A DNA stretch of 64,000 nucleotides from Mycoplasma anserisalpingitidis (GTDB lineage: Bacteria; Bacillota_I; Bacilli_A; Mycoplasmatales; Metamycoplasmataceae): the NCBI RefSeq assembly GCF_007858495.1, contig NZ_CP041663.1, positions 744,001 to 808,000 of the forward strand, in the 5' to 3' direction. The position numbers and the translations under genes are program-made. Within the stretch, counting starts at the first letter, position 1, and each line of letters opens with the position of its first letter. Below, in pieces: positions 63,548 through 64,000 of the stretch. The notes beneath the pieces are model-generated. The model saw nothing but the letters and a program-made list of their open reading frames with translations. It was not told where the DNA came from and ran no database searches.

Positions 63548-64000
63548 AAATTTTTTCGTACTCCTTTTTAGCTTGTTCATAAGTAAAATTGTTTTCAATC
63601 ATTAAAATAGAGATTTTAACATTGTTGGCAACCTTAAATATTTCTTCAACAAAATCACGTTCTTTTTTAGTTATTTGCATAATCATATTAATACATCTTT
63701 CACGTAATTTTTGATTTGAAGGTACAACATTTATCATAAAGTTTTCTTCGACATAACCTAGTTTGATCATTACTGAAGATGAAATCATGTTGCAAACTAA
63801 TTTTTGTGAAGTACCTGCTTTTAATCTGGTTGAACCTGTTATTGTTTCGGCACCAGTTTCTATTTCAACAGCCACATCAACCCATTTTGATGTTGGTGAG
63901 TTTAGACTATTACAAATAAAAGCTGTTTTTGCACCGATTTTTTTTGCATATTCTAATCCAGAAACAACATATGGTGTTCTTCCTGATGCTGTTAAACCAA
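63531..64000 (-). CDS. murQ: N-acetylmuramic acid 6-phosphate etherase (partial)
   Basis: The last 156 residues; the gene runs off the right end. The readable part begins FGLTASGRTPYVVSGLEYAKK, the SIS-domain loop of MurQ, and has NSPTSKWVDVAVEIETGAE and GSTRLKAGTSQKLVCNMIS (the RxGTxQK motif). MurQ cleaves the lactyl ether of MurNAc-6-P to GlcNAc-6-P and D-lactate. It is the first gene of the operon visible here. TGA codons are Trp. Confidence 0.95.
   Translation of the reverse strand, partial: GLTASGRTPYVVSGLEYAKKIGAKTAFICNSLNSPTSKWVDVAVEIETGAETITGSTRLKAGTSQKLVCNMISSSVMIKLGYVEENFMINVVPSNQKLRERCINMIMQITKKERDFVEEIFKVANNVKISILMIENNFTYEQAKKEYEKIYGSRN

Overview
The window is mycoplasma chromosome. 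Base composition is strongly AT-rich, and almost every long gene reads through in-frame TGA codons at positions where its family has tryptophan (for example dnaX at 1969, tmk at 4464, polC repeatedly), so UGA encodes Trp (genetic code 4). All gene ends given here use only TAA or TAG. Lipobox lipoproteins, DUF31 proteases, a detached 5S rRNA gene, PolC as replicase and an IS30-type element with palindromic target duplication all fit a Mycoplasmopsis/Metamycoplasma-type organism. I cannot name the species.

Layout. 1-6.5 kb (+): a membrane protein, then a replication/recombination operon dnaX-ybaB-recR-tmk-holB-rsmI. 6.5-13.8 kb (mostly -): alcohol dehydrogenase, nitroreductase, DJ-1/PfpI protein, a membrane protein, tyrS, a tRNA-binding-domain protein; degV is divergent; prolyl iminopeptidase follows. 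13.8-16.9 kb (-): one 1054-residue surface nuclease lipoprotein with duplicated internal domains. 17-21.3 kb (+): an ABC-F ATPase with one decayed ATP site and four small unknown (mostly membrane) proteins. 21.4-22.2 kb: a decayed Fic gene. 22.4-26 kb: an RNase J-like protein lacking its catalytic histidines, a membrane protein and a thioredoxin. 26.2-35.8 kb (+): a seven-gene import operon (P68-type lipoprotein, thermonuclease lipoprotein, ABC ATPase with a huge helical insert, two permeases, a small membrane protein, a lipoprotein). 35.9-36.05 kb: tRNA-Cys and tRNA-Arg. 36.1-38.7 kb (-): membrane-anchored metalloprotease plus a DUF402 phosphatase. 38.9-42.6 kb (+): small basic protein, trmB, gyrA. 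42.57-44.03 kb: an intact IS1630-like element sitting in the gyrA terminator. 44.1-50.1 kb (+): a degenerate phosphohexomutase-like protein, a tiny membrane protein, a tandem DUF31 serine protease pair (one with full triad, one pseudoprotease), and an aldehyde dehydrogenase. 50.2 kb: 5S rRNA. 50.3-58.3 kb: membrane protein, dnaJ (-) behind a CIRCE-like operator, cdsA, polC, membrane protein.

58.3-64.0 kb (-): an eight-gene operon murQ - PTS IIA - membrane protein - PTS IIB - PTS IIC - membrane protein - mupG - anmK. Together these would import and phosphorylate a muramyl sugar, split MurNAc6P-GlcNAc, phosphorylate anhydroMurNAc, and remove lactate to give GlcNAc-6-P. This is peptidoglycan-fragment salvage in an organism with no cell wall, run by a lactose-family PTS instead of the usual MurP, and it is the most notable system here.

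A second pattern runs through the window: at least nine genes carry a TATAAT-like box whose last base lies only 6-7 bases before the start codon, with no Shine-Dalgarno sequence. This points to leaderless mRNAs, in contrast to other genes with clear AGGAGG-type sites.
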